14,391 nucleotides of DNA from an uncultured Bacilli bacterium (GTDB taxonomy: Bacteria > Bacillota_I > Bacilli_A > RF39 > UBA660): the NCBI GenBank assembly GCA_934102255.1, contig CAKOSN010000041.1:1-14391 (forward strand), in the 5' to 3' direction. Made by a program: the position numbers and the translations under genes. Shown piece after piece: positions 6,511-14,115 of this stretch. Positions within the stretch are counted from its first letter, which is position 1, and every line of letters begins with the position of its first letter. The notes below the pieces were generated by a model that was not told the origin of the DNA, searched no databases, and worked only from the letters and a program-made list of their open reading frames with translations.

Positions 6511-6538
6511 ATTATAACATAAAAATTTGCAATGTAAA
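6511..6538 (-). promoter_or_regulatory. Promoter of the 577-aa protease-like gene
   Basis: On the minus strand TTTACA (6533-6538), a 16-base spacer and TATAAT (6511-6516) preceded by TGT form a strong sigma-A promoter with an extended -10. Confidence 0.75.
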
Positions 6539-6616
6539 TAGTAAAAAAATATCTTGAAAAGTTGCTAAATATCTCCAGTTATTGAAATACTCTTAACTCA
6601 AATTATTAACAGTGCT

Positions 6617-6639
6617 AAAAAGACACAACTTTGTGTGCC
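6617..6639 (-). terminator. Intrinsic terminator of the ABC transporter operon
   Basis: The minus-strand RNA forms GGCACA/UGUGUC (one G-U) around a six-base loop, followed by UUUUU, starting ten bases past the ATPase stop codon. The arms match those of the terminator at 4675-4697. Confidence 0.75.
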
Positions 6640-6648
6640 TTAGATATT

Positions 6649-7317
6649 TTATTTATCAACTTGTTTTCGTTTTTTTAATTCATAAATAACATCAGCCTGT
6701 TTACAAACATTTTCTGAATGCGTAACGATAATGATACATTTATTATCCTTTTTAGCTAAATTTTTAAATATTGTCATAATATCATTTTCCGTATCTTTAT
6801 CTAAATTACCGGTTGGTTCATCAGCCACAATCATCTTCGCATCATAACTAAGACTTCTAGCAATAGCAATCCTTTGCTGCTCTCCACCACTTAATTTTAA
6901 AATTTTACGATTAGCATAAGATTCATCAAGTCCGACTTTCTGCATTAATTGTAAAGCCTTATCTTTTTTATTAGTTATTTTTTCTTTACTAATATCCATT
7001 GCCAAAGTTATATTTTCTAAAGCCGTTAAATAAGGTAATAAATTATAACTTTGAAAAACTATCCCAATATGTGTACTTCGATATTCATCTAAATTCATTT
7101 CTTTTAAATCTTTACCATTAAAAATAATCTTTCCTTCACTACATTTTTCTAAGCCGCTTATTAAAGATAATAAAGTTGTCTTACCTGAACCACTCTTACC
7201 TTTTATTGCATAAACTTTACCAGTCTCAAAAGTATAACTTAAATTCTTAAAAACATAATCATCCTTAGAAGCATCATTATAGCGATAGGAAACATTGGTA
7301 AGCTCTAATATCTTCAT
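6649..7317 (-). CDS. ABC transporter ATP-binding protein, LolD/MacB type
   Basis: The 222-residue nucleotide-binding subunit has every expected motif: Walker A GKSGSGKT (40-47), Q-loop VFQSYNLLPYLTALEN, signature LSGGEQQRIAIARSL, Walker B IVADEPTGNLD and the switch His in IIIVTHSENV. The LPYLTALEN and EPTGNLD wording is typical of the LolD/MacB/FtsE group, whose partners are FtsX-like permeases. It starts one base after the stop of the permease gene, with GAGAGG seven bases upstream, so the two form a strict pair. It would power export or membrane extraction of a peptide, lipid or drug by the permease. The substrate is not evident, and there is no adjacent adaptor protein, two-component system or peptide gene. 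Confidence 0.93.
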   Translation of the reverse strand: MKILELTNVSYRYNDASKDDYVFKNLSYTFETGKVYAIKGKSGSGKTTLLSLISGLEKCSEGKIIFNGKDLKEMNLDEYRSTHIGIVFQSYNLLPYLTALENITLAMDISKEKITNKKDKALQLMQKVGLDESYANRKILKLSGGEQQRIAIARSLSYDAKMIVADEPTGNLDKDTENDIMTIFKNLAKKDNKCIIIVTHSENVCKQADVIYELKKRKQVDK

Positions 7318-7318
7318 C

Positions 7319-8851
7319 TTAAGACCTCTCTTTCAATATAGTAAGTGGGGAAAATCTTTGAATACTTATCATAGAAGATAACCCACTGATAAAAGTTAAT
7401 ACTAATCCTATCCCCAGTAGTTCTAATATTACTATATAATTTACCACTGTATTCATTTCATCTATTTGCTTTACTTGAACACCGGTATTAAACTTTCTAT
7501 CAATATCCCCGCGTCCAAAGTTATTATTTTGATCTTCTTTAGAGTTTTCTGTTTCAGTAATTTCACTTTGCAATAAGTAATTACCAACACTTTTTGCCGA
7601 AACGCCACCAATTACCGCCCCAACACTAAGGGATACTAATGATACCATTAAAAGTTCCGCAAGAAATTGCATAGTTAATTTAAATTTACTTAAACCTACT
7701 GTTCTAAATGCGCCTATCTCATACTTTCTTTCTCTAATATTAATCATATTAACTATTAATAAAACAACAGCTGATATAATTAAAGTAATAATTAAGAAAG
7801 TGGTAGCAAATTTACTAACATTTTCAATTGATTTAGTAGCACTTTTTATTTCTTCTAAATTAGTAGTCAAGGTATAATATTCATTTAAGCCTTTTTCTTG
7901 TAGTTCCGTTTGAAATTTCTCAATGGCTTCTTCATCTTTAATAATAAATGAAGGTGTAATATTAGTAACTAAAGTATCATCATCTTGTACTAACTTACTT
8001 ACTACTTCCGAACCTGTAATAATAGTATTAACACTCTTTGAATACATACTCTGCGTATTTTCTTGTTCAGAATTATCTTCATAAATACCAACTACAGTAA
8101 ATTCATAAGTTTCTTTAGTCGTACTATTTTTCAATTTAATTGTATCGCCAACACTAATTTCATTTAGTTTAGCCAGCTCTGAATTAATAACGCACTCAAA
8201 ATCCTCAAAGTTACTTATCATCTGACCAGCAGTAATTTTATAAGTACCACTGGTAAACTCCGTCATCGCATCATACGAAGAATAACCATCTATCTCAAAC
8301 GCTCCAGTTAAAGCTCTGTTAATTCCAAATTTTTCGGTTCTTTTAGTAATGGTTATTGTTGTATTTTTCTCGGTAGTTGTTCCAAAGTTTTCACCACCCA
8401 TTGGGGGTCTATTACCTGAATTAGACTTTTTAGTCGTGGTAGTTGTTTGCTTATCTTCAACTTCATATTCATAAGTATCAGTAGCCTTAGATAAAGTATC
8501 ACTATCTAAGGATGTGGCATAAACATAATAATACCCTTTTAAATAATCACTATCGCCATAATTATTAATGCTATCAATAGTAAGAGACTCAACATTATTA
8601 AAAGCCTCTATATTATCTTTAGTAGCATCTTCTCCTCCTTTAAAATTTTCCATCAAGGACTGTCTATCAAATGATATACTTCCTACTATATCATTTGCAT
8701 TCTGATACTCTTCTACCGTCATATTAGCGGTATTTCTTATAGCTAAAGCAATCGTACAAGCACAAGCAATAACCGTTATAATAATCCCAATAAGTATGTT
8801 TCTCCCTTTATTTCTTGATATCGAAATAAAAGCATTTTTCATTATATACAT
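7319..8851 (-). CDS. ABC transporter permease, MacB/FtsX-like
   Basis: The 510-residue permease has the four-helix MacB layout: one N-terminal helix (about 19-38), a long extracellular domain (about 40-350), and three C-terminal helices (about 352-375, 395-420, 470-495) forming the FtsX domain (with INIRERKYEIGAFRTVGLSK between the second and third). The outer domain has a Thr/Lys-rich low-complexity insert with a NRPPMGGENFG stretch (about 135-175), and a second polar insert (SKEDQNNNFGRGD) lies before the last helix. Both look like disordered surface loops. The ATG at 8849-8851 has AAGGAGG four bases upstream; an ATG three codons on is less well spaced. As a dimer with the ATPase it would act mechanically across the membrane. 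Substrate unknown. Confidence 0.9.
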   Translation of the reverse strand: MYIMKNAFISISRNKGRNILIGIIITVIACACTIALAIRNTANMTVEEYQNANDIVGSISFDRQSLMENFKGGEDATKDNIEAFNNVESLTIDSINNYGDSDYLKGYYYVYATSLDSDTLSKATDTYEYEVEDKQTTTTTKKSNSGNRPPMGGENFGTTTEKNTTITITKRTEKFGINRALTGAFEIDGYSSYDAMTEFTSGTYKITAGQMISNFEDFECVINSELAKLNEISVGDTIKLKNSTTKETYEFTVVGIYEDNSEQENTQSMYSKSVNTIITGSEVVSKLVQDDDTLVTNITPSFIIKDEEAIEKFQTELQEKGLNEYYTLTTNLEEIKSATKSIENVSKFATTFLIITLIISAVVLLIVNMINIRERKYEIGAFRTVGLSKFKLTMQFLAELLMVSLVSLSVGAVIGGVSAKSVGNYLLQSEITETENSKEDQNNNFGRGDIDRKFNTGVQVKQIDEMNTVVNYIVILELLGIGLVLTFISGLSSMISIQRFSPLTILKERS

Positions 8852-8859
8852 AAATCCTC

Positions 8860-8885
8860 CTTCAATAAAATCAATTATATTGAAG
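8860..8885. promoter_or_regulatory. Inverted repeat at the promoter/RBS of the ABC operon
   Basis: Perfect 8-base arms CTTCAATA (8860-8867) and TATTGAAG (8878-8885) flank a 10-base loop. On the minus strand a TATAAT (8874-8879) falls in the repeat, and the second arm ends in the AAG of the AAGGAGG ribosome binding site. It could be an operator covering the -10, or an RNA hairpin limiting ribosome access. Confidence 0.5.
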
Positions 8886-8977
8886 AAATATTAAATAAAA
8901 ATTAAAAAAGCAATAACAAATTCTAAATAATTCATTATTACTCTTTAACAATACATAATTAATTTATATTAAAGAAA

Positions 8978-9505
8978 TTACCTTGATTTACTATAATATT
9001 CCAATCCTGAATAAGTCCCATCTTCATTAAGTCTTCTATTTGCTATATATCCATCTTTAACAAAATTAGCATTTAGCATAACCTTAGCTGAAGCCTGATT
9101 TAATTCATTACAATAACCTTCAATAAGATAATATCCTCTATCATTTAGTAAATAATCAGAAACAGCAATTACTGCCTCAGTCATAAAACCTTTACCCCAA
9201 TAATCATATCTTAACATATAGCCTATATCACAATAGTTATTCTTCTTATTAATACTTTCAACATCAATCTTACCAACAATATCACCAGTATCTTTTAAGG
9301 TTATAACCCATCTTTCATTTAAAGATTCATCCGCCTCTACAATCCACTTCTGTAATCTTTTAAATTCATCTTCTTTTGTAATATTTGGAATTTTTAAAAA
9401 TTTAGAAAGTCTTTTATCAGTAATCATTTCATATAAAACATCAATATCACTTTCTTGCCATCTTCTTAAAATTAATCTTTCTGTCTCTATATTTGGACTC
9501 AACAT
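8978..9505 (-). CDS. GNAT acetyltransferase, RimJ/RimL-like
   Basis: A 175-residue single-domain GNAT. The N-terminal IETERLILRRWQESD opening is characteristic of the RimJ/RimL group, which acetylates protein N-termini or small amines with acetyl-CoA. The acetyl-CoA loop is YDYWGKGFMTEA, and the C-terminal NELNQASAKVMLNANFVKDG segment is the usual family ending before the last strands. I chose the ATG at 9503-9505, with AAGGAG eight bases upstream. The frame opens three codons earlier at a GTG, but that codon overlaps the ribosome binding site. It follows the small membrane protein gene by 28 bases and is probably on the same transcript. The true substrate is not known. Confidence 0.85.
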   Translation of the reverse strand: MLSPNIETERLILRRWQESDIDVLYEMITDKRLSKFLKIPNITKEDEFKRLQKWIVEADESLNERWVITLKDTGDIVGKIDVESINKKNNYCDIGYMLRYDYWGKGFMTEAVIAVSDYLLNDRGYYLIEGYCNELNQASAKVMLNANFVKDGYIANRRLNEDGTYSGLEYYSKSR

Positions 9506-9533
9506 AACAATCACTCCTTACATTAAAATAACA

Positions 9534-9752
9534 TTAATCTTCCTTCGTTACAATCTTAACTGTAATTATCATCAATAAAATCACTATAATCAAATTATAC
9601 TTATAAAATATATATTCAAATATATTTAGTTGTTGTTGGCAATTCTTATTAATCAAACAATAGCCTGCTTTTTTCGATACCAAACAATAAATACAAGTAA
9701 AAATAAAATCTTCAACAATTATCAAAAAAGTAATTTTATTAACCTTTGTCAT
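9534..9752 (-). CDS. Small two-helix membrane protein with clustered cysteines
   Basis: Not recognised. The 72-residue protein has two hydrophobic stretches (about 7-25 and 49-67). The first is interrupted by Glu14-Asp15. Between them a short polar loop contains Cys32 and Cys38, and the end of helix 1 has Cys20 and Cys23; the pairs could form disulfides or bind a metal. Translation is well supported: an ATG with GAGGGGG seven bases upstream, one of the strongest ribosome binding sites in the window. It sits just upstream of the GNAT gene in the same direction. No function is proposed. Confidence 0.6.
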   Translation of the reverse strand: MTKVNKITFLIIVEDFIFTCIYCLVSKKAGYCLINKNCQQQLNIFEYIFYKYNLIIVILLMIITVKIVTKED

Positions 9753-9785
9753 TACAAATCCCCCTCATTTGCGTTTTACTTTAAC

Positions 9786-9826
9786 ACAAAATACTAAAAA
9801 AGTACACTAAAATTAAAATGTAGCTT
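9786..9826 (-). terminator. Probable terminator of the ATP-grasp gene
   Basis: On the minus strand AAAAG-C-TACA and TGTA-C-TTTTTT can pair with one C-C mismatch around an AT-rich loop, ending in a T-run, eight or so bases past the stop at 9834. Weaker than the other terminators here. Confidence 0.45.
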
Positions 9827-9833
9827 TTCTTAT

Positions 9834-10871
9834 CTATTTATTGTTTAAATTGTTTTTATAATATTCATCTAAAACATGATCAATGATATCCATTCTTCCT
9901 CTTCTGGAAGCCACTTGAACAACATCAAATCCGGGTCTGCGATTTCCTTCTATCACAACGGGTCCCTTATCAGTAACAGCAATATCCCAACCAACTACTA
10001 ATATTTTATCACTTTCTAAAGAAGCCCGTTTTACCAATTCCTTTACTTCTTTAAAATAAGGAACTTCAAAACCTACAAACTTTACCTGAGAAACTGGGTG
10101 TTTATCATACTCATTTAAATCTTTATCTAAGGCCGGATATTTAAGTTTACCCGTTTCTAAATCTATTTCTGTTGCCATACCACCAGCATGAAAATTATCA
10201 ACAGGATTAATTCCGTTGCCAATTCTTAAACCAGCCCATAATATTTCAGGAGTCCCACCATTATTAAAAGTCATTATTCTAATTGTATTACATGAAGCCT
10301 TACACAATCTATCTAATTCTTTATGTTGTTTTACCACTTCTTCTAAGAAAATACGATTATTTTTACATTCTTCATAATAATCTTCAACATTCTTAATATC
10401 TTTGTTATAAACCTTTTTTACTTCGGCTCCACCTAAACCATCATATGGTTTACTCATAAAAAATTCATGATTTTCAATAAATTTCTTTACTTCTTCTAAA
10501 CTATCTTTCTCAGGTACTACAAAATCTCTTTTAGTATACTTTTTAAAATCTGCTAAAAAATCCGGTTTAATTGTATATCTTTTTTTATAAGCACTTGGAC
10601 TTACTATCTCATAAAACTTATTTTGAATTTTTATACCAGCATAAGTTTTTCTTTCCTTTTTATCTTTCTTATAAAATTCATAATTTAAATAGTCAGTTAA
10701 ACCAATCCCATACTTAAAAATACTATGATAAGTATCAAATAGCATGCCATAATAACTTTTATTTTCTCTCTTTGCTATTTTCTTTAATTTTTGCTTAAAC
10801 CCTTTATAGTTAGCACTAAAAACATACGAATAAAACGCCATAAATTTACCACATAAACTTCCTAATACCAT
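9834..10871 (-). CDS. Sugar-transfer-associated ATP-grasp family enzyme
   Basis: The 345-residue protein matches the ATP-grasp family often found in capsule or exopolysaccharide clusters (sugar-transfer associated). Visible blocks are FMSKPYDGLGGAEV (glycine-rich ATP loop), the IFLEEVVKQH adenine-contact segment, NTIRIMTF, VDNFHAGGMATEIDLETGKL, and the C-terminal GWDIAVTDKGPVVIEGNRRPGFD carrying the metal-binding Glu and Asn. Such enzymes join a carboxylate to an amine or hydroxyl through an acyl-phosphate. No glycosyltransferase is nearby, so the partner pathway is unknown. The first ~60 residues are basic and less typical. The ATG at 10869-10871 lacks a good ribosome binding site; an in-frame ATG at 10839-10841 is possible but no better. 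An extended -10 (10896-10904) and a terminator upstream mark it as its own unit. Confidence 0.8.
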   Translation of the reverse strand: MVLGSLCGKFMAFYSYVFSANYKGFKQKLKKIAKRENKSYYGMLFDTYHSIFKYGIGLTDYLNYEFYKKDKKERKTYAGIKIQNKFYEIVSPSAYKKRYTIKPDFLADFKKYTKRDFVVPEKDSLEEVKKFIENHEFFMSKPYDGLGGAEVKKVYNKDIKNVEDYYEECKNNRIFLEEVVKQHKELDRLCKASCNTIRIMTFNNGGTPEILWAGLRIGNGINPVDNFHAGGMATEIDLETGKLKYPALDKDLNEYDKHPVSQVKFVGFEVPYFKEVKELVKRASLESDKILVVGWDIAVTDKGPVVIEGNRRPGFDVVQVASRRGRMDIIDHVLDEYYKNNLNNK

Positions 10872-10895
10872 ATTTCATATAATACAATACTCTTT

Positions 10896-10904
10896 AATTT
10901 TATC
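10896..10904 (-). promoter_or_regulatory. Extended -10 promoter of the ATP-grasp gene
   Basis: The minus strand reads TGATAAAAT (TGn plus TAAAAT, five of six). No convincing -35. It lies about 25 bases upstream of the ATG. Confidence 0.45.
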
Positions 10905-10934
10905 ATAATTTCCTTATACAAACATTATTTTACG

Positions 10935-10963
10935 AAAAAAATACACCGCCAAGTGTACTTTTT
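10935..10963 (-). terminator. Intrinsic terminator of the NfeD-SPFH operon
   Basis: On the minus strand TACAC and GTGTA form a stem around the loop TTGGCG, with A-rich sequence before and seven T after it, nine bases past the SPFH stop. The flanking A and T runs extend the stem, and it could also work in the opposite direction. Confidence 0.75.
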
Positions 10964-10971
10964 AATTTTCA

Positions 10972-11865
10972 TTATTTATTTTCTTTTTTATCTTCTTTAA
11001 ATGTTTCTTTTAATACTGTTCCGGCTGTTACTAAATTTTGTAAATCACTAGGTACAATTATTTTTGTGGAATTGCCATTAGCAACCTCTACCATAGCATC
11101 ATAACTCTTAAGTTTAAGAACAGCCTCATCAACATCCGCTGACTTTAATAACTTTAAGGCATCGGCTTTGGCAGCTGAAACTTTTAAAATTGCTTGAGCT
11201 TCACCTTCGGCCTCACGAATATGTGTTTCTCTTTTAGCATCTGCTCTTAAAATAGCACTTTCCTTTTCACCTTCGGCAATTAAGATAGCAGCTTTCTTCT
11301 CACCTTCAGCTTGTAAAATTTTCTCACGTCTTTCACGTTCAGCACGCATTTGTTTTTCCATGGCTTCTTGAATATCTCTTGGTGGAATAATATTTTTAAC
11401 TTCAACACGATTAACTTTTATTCCCCAAGGGTCAGTGGCTTCATCTAAAATTGCTCTCATCTTAGAATTAATAATATCACGGCTTGTCAAAGTTTGGTCT
11501 AATTCTAATTCACCAATAATATTTCTTAAAGTTGTTGCAGTTAAATTTTCTATCGCATTTACTGGATTTTCAACGCCATAAGTATATAACTTAGGGTCTG
11601 TAATTTGAAAATAAACAACAGTATCAATTTGCATTGTAACATTATCTTTAGTAATAACTGGTTGTGGTGCAAAATCTTTAACTATTTCTTTTAAAGTTAC
11701 ATCATTTGCTACTCTATCAATAAAAGGAATAACATAATGTACACCAGTTTGCATAGTAGTATGATAACTACCTAATCTTTCAATAACTTTTGCTGTTGAT
11801 TGAGGAATAATTCTTACTCCTAACACAATCACTAATAGAATTACTATTAAAATAATCCATCCCAT
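10972..11865 (-). CDS. SPFH/band 7 (stomatin-like) membrane protein, QmcA type
   Basis: The 297-residue protein has one N-terminal membrane helix (about 2-20), an SPFH/band-7 domain (about 22-190, with VIERLG, GVHYVIPFIDRV, DNVTMQIDTVVYFQITDP and the DPWGIKVNRVEVKNI block), then a long Glu/Ala-rich coiled coil (about 175-240, repeated AEGE units) and a short tail ending in Lys/Glu. This is the QmcA/YbbK/slipin pattern; such proteins form large oligomeric cages or flotillin-like membrane platforms and support membrane-protein quality control. Its gene starts one base after the stop of the NfeD-type gene with GAGGAG about ten bases upstream, the classic NfeD-SPFH pairing. Followed by a strong terminator. 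Confidence 0.93.
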   Translation of the reverse strand: MGWIILIVILLVIVLGVRIIPQSTAKVIERLGSYHTTMQTGVHYVIPFIDRVANDVTLKEIVKDFAPQPVITKDNVTMQIDTVVYFQITDPKLYTYGVENPVNAIENLTATTLRNIIGELELDQTLTSRDIINSKMRAILDEATDPWGIKVNRVEVKNIIPPRDIQEAMEKQMRAERERREKILQAEGEKKAAILIAEGEKESAILRADAKRETHIREAEGEAQAILKVSAAKADALKLLKSADVDEAVLKLKSYDAMVEVANGNSTKIIVPSDLQNLVTAGTVLKETFKEDKKENK

Positions 11866-11866
11866 A

Positions 11867-12292
11867 TTAATTTTTCTCCTCTACCTTTTGGCACTTAAGT
11901 TTTACGCCATCTATTGCTAGTATTTTTACCTTTTCATTTATCTTTATCTCGGTATCGCTAACAGCGCTCCACTTTTTGCCGTCTACCTTAACTTCGCCAA
12001 CTTTTTCTGGAACAATATCTTCAGTAACAATCCCGATTTCACCAATAACTCTGTCCAAATTAGTTGGTATAACTTTCTTGTTTTTCACTTTATTAATAAC
12101 TTTTTTCGTTAGTAACAAACAAACGAAACTAACAACTACAAACACTCCTACTTGTAATGAAGAATTATCACAAAATAAACTAACAAAGAAGCTAGCTAAA
12201 GCCCCAATAGCAAACCAAATGGTTACCAAATTAATCGTAACAAGTTCTATAAACACCAAAACAATAAATAACACTAGCCAAGTAAATGTCAT
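11867..12292 (-). CDS. NfeD-like membrane protein, partner of the SPFH protein
   Basis: A 141-residue short-form NfeD protein without the N-terminal protease domain of the long form. It has three membrane segments (about 4-24, 25-42, 46-64), a basic linker (KKVINKVKNKK) and a C-terminal OB-fold (about 80-137) with GEIGIVTEDI, KVDGKKWSAVSD and VKILAIDGVKLKC, the usual blocks of the family. It is the first gene of the NfeD-SPFH pair and has AGGTGG six bases before its ATG. Short NfeD proteins are thought to anchor or regulate the SPFH oligomer through the OB domain. The antisense reading frame across this gene is not coding. Confidence 0.9.
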   Translation of the reverse strand: MTFTWLVLFIVLVFIELVTINLVTIWFAIGALASFFVSLFCDNSSLQVGVFVVVSFVCLLLTKKVINKVKNKKVIPTNLDRVIGEIGIVTEDIVPEKVGEVKVDGKKWSAVSDTEIKINEKVKILAIDGVKLKCQKVEEKN

Positions 12293-12314
12293 AACTACCC
12301 ACCTACCTAATTTA

Positions 12315-12320
12315 ATTATA
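12315..12320 (-). promoter_or_regulatory. -10 box of the NfeD-SPFH operon
   Basis: A perfect TATAAT on the minus strand, 22 bases upstream of the NfeD start codon. The -35 region is not recognisable. Confidence 0.45.
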
Positions 12321-12361
12321 CTATACTTTCCTTTATTTTAGGATATAATTTAATTTCTAAT

Positions 12362-12877
12362 CTATAATCTTAACTTTAAATAAACATCAGCAACTGACTC
12401 GTCATTTTCTATTTTTACATCATCTTCTTTTTTATACTCCTGAAAGCCAAACTTTTTAAAACAATGTAGACTTCGTTCATTATTAGAAAATATAACAGCA
12501 ATCAACTCTCTTAAATTTAAAGCTTCTTTGGAATATCTAATTAATCCTCTTATAGCTTCTATTCCATAACCCTTACCTTGCATATCTTTTCTTATAGAAA
12601 TAGCAATTTCAGCTTTCTCTTTATCAATAGCTTCCAGACTTGCATTGCCAATAAACTCGCCTGTTTTCTTTTCTAACATTGAAAATACCACTTCATCATT
12701 GTCCAAAACATTTTGTATCCACGCTAATTCTTTTTCTTTAGTATATTCCTTTTCACTTGTTAAAGTCCATTTCTGAATACTCTTATCATTAACCAATTCT
12801 AGATAGTCATCTACTAAGTCAGCAGATACTTTTATAAAATTTATATTATCAGTTTCTAATAATTTAAAAACTTCCAA
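12362..12877 (-). CDS. GNAT family N-acetyltransferase
   Basis: The 171-residue protein opens with FKLLETDNINFIKVS and carries the acetyl-CoA loop KDMQGKGYGIEAI (the Q-x2-G-x-G form), followed by LRELIAVIFSNNERSLHCFKKFGF, the family's C-terminal helix with the Asn and Ser that sit near CoA. It belongs to the RimJ/RimL-like GNAT group; the substrate is not known. The start is a TTG at 12875-12877: a stop codon lies two codons upstream in frame, AGGAG is ten bases away, and homologs begin at this point. An out-of-frame ATG six bases upstream opens a six-codon reading frame that overlaps this start. It is divergent from lysR across 167 bases, so it is a candidate LysR target, though it may simply be a neighbour. 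Confidence 0.85.
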   Translation of the reverse strand: MEVFKLLETDNINFIKVSADLVDDYLELVNDKSIQKWTLTSEKEYTKEKELAWIQNVLDNDEVVFSMLEKKTGEFIGNASLEAIDKEKAEIAISIRKDMQGKGYGIEAIRGLIRYSKEALNLRELIAVIFSNNERSLHCFKKFGFQEYKKEDDVKIENDESVADVYLKLRL

Positions 12878-12904
12878 AACTCATCAACTCCTAAAATTGT
12901 CTAT

Positions 12905-12933
12905 AATTTAACATATTTCCTTTGTAATTACAA
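12905..12933 (-). promoter_or_regulatory. Promoter of the GNAT gene
   Basis: On the minus strand TTGTAA (12928-12933), a 17-base spacer and TAAATT (12905-12910), with TGT before the -10 giving an extended -10 form. Confidence 0.5.
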
Positions 12934-13015
12934 TCTAAATAATTTAAATATAAAACTAAGAAAAAATAAGATAAAACTAATCAAAAAATATTTTTATATA
13001 AGTAATTAATATATA

Positions 13016-13024
13016 TGGTATAAT
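13016..13024 (+). promoter_or_regulatory. Extended -10 promoter of the lysR gene
   Basis: TGGTATAAT, that is TGn plus a perfect TATAAT, 20 bases upstream of the start codon. The -35 area is a plain AT tract. Confidence 0.6.
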
Positions 13025-13044
13025 CTTGATAAGAGGTACTTATA

Positions 13045-13935
13045 ATGAATATTAATTTAGAACTATATCGTATATTTTATACTGTTGCCAAGTATAATCA
13101 CATGACAAAAGCTAGTGAAGAACTGCATATATCACAACCAGCTATATCACAAGCTATAAAAAAACTAGAAGACCAACTTGGAGGAGCTCTATTTTTACGT
13201 AGTAATAAAGGTATGGAATTAACCGAAGAAGGAAAAATGTTTTACCATTATATAAAAAATGCTTTAGAATTAATCGACAATGCTGAAAATGAATTCACTT
13301 CCTTTAAAGACCTAGCCAAAGGTGAAATAAAAATCGGCTGTTCGACTACTCTAACTAAACTTCTTTTACTAAAACCAGTTGCTAAATTTCATCAAGACTA
13401 TCCAAATATAGACATAAAAATTACTAATAATCTAACATCAGAATTACTAAAAGACTTAAAACTTGGCAAATTAGATTTTGTCATCTTTAACGAAAGTAAT
13501 ATTGAAGAAACAGGACTTAGTCTAACTAAAATAAAAGAACTTAAACAAGGCTTCATTTATAATCCTAATGTATTTAAAGACGAAATAAATAGTATTCAAA
13601 AATTAAATAAATACAACTTAATTCTTCAAAAGAAAGAATCCAACAGTCGCAAGTTACTAGATGATATTCTCTTAAAACATAACATTATTTTAAATCCTAA
13701 GCTAGAAGTAGTTAGTCAAGATTTAGTAACTGAATTTACCGAACTTGGTATCGGTATTGGTTTTACGTTTATTTCTCTTGCTAAACAAAAATATCCCAAC
13801 CTTCAAGAATTAAAGATTAATCAAGAAATACCTAAAATGAATGTTTACTTAGCAACCAATAAATCAATGTCTTTAACTTTTGCTACTAACACATTTATAA
13901 ATAAATATCTTTTAAACACGAAAGACACTTTCTAA
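13045..13935 (+). CDS. LysR-type transcriptional regulator
   Basis: The 296-residue protein is full length for the family. The N-terminal helix-turn-helix (about 1-62) shows YRIFYTVAKYNHMTKASEEL, ISQPAISQAIKKLEDQLG, LFLRSNKGMELTEEG; the co-inducer domain (about 90-290) starts with KGEIKIGCSTTLTKLLLLKP and includes the KLDFVIF strand and the GIGIGF segment. The ligand cannot be deduced. The ATG has AGAGG eight bases upstream and an extended -10 at 13016-13024. It is the only + strand gene here and is divergent from the GNAT gene, so the shared 167 bases are the natural place for its binding site. Its stop codon is followed within about 20 bases by the right end of the tnpB element, and no terminator is visible between them. 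Confidence 0.93.
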   Translation: MNINLELYRIFYTVAKYNHMTKASEELHISQPAISQAIKKLEDQLGGALFLRSNKGMELTEEGKMFYHYIKNALELIDNAENEFTSFKDLAKGEIKIGCSTTLTKLLLLKPVAKFHQDYPNIDIKITNNLTSELLKDLKLGKLDFVIFNESNIEETGLSLTKIKELKQGFIYNPNVFKDEINSIQKLNKYNLILQKKESNSRKLLDDILLKHNIILNPKLEVVSQDLVTEFTELGIGIGFTFISLAKQKYPNLQELKINQEIPKMNVYLATNKSMSLTFATNTFINKYLLNTKDTF

Positions 13936-13954
13936 AATCAACTGTACTCTTTAA

Positions 13955-14115
13955 AGTAACCGCAATAATTACGAACAAAAGTTAAAATGCTCATTACCTT
14001 CGCATTTCAACTCAGCCATTCTCACGAATGACCTTTTCTTACGAGAATAATCTCAAAAGACATAAACTCCGATGGTCGCCACCGTATTTAAAATTCAATT
14101 TTTACTTTAAGTATC
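13955..14115 (-). ncRNA. Putative omega/reRNA and right end of the IS200/IS605-type element
   Basis: Directly downstream of the tnpB stop the minus strand has no reading frame but is rich in stems and less AT-rich than its surroundings. It shows CGGTGG-CGA-CCATCG (14070-14084, one G-U), GAGA-TTAT-TCTC (14043-14054), with an alternative pairing of ATTCTC to GAGAAT at 14018-14023, and AAATGC/GCATTT (13985-13990 with 14002-14007). In TnpB elements the guide RNA scaffold is made from this place, and its 3' guide reads into the flanking DNA. Ends are approximate; the call rests on position and folding. Confidence 0.5.

Noticed and set aside
11976..12341. Open + strand frame of 121 codons
   Set aside because: It lies antisense over the NfeD-like gene, is Thr/Ile/Asn-rich with no domain, and has no ribosome binding site; it is a shadow of the real gene.
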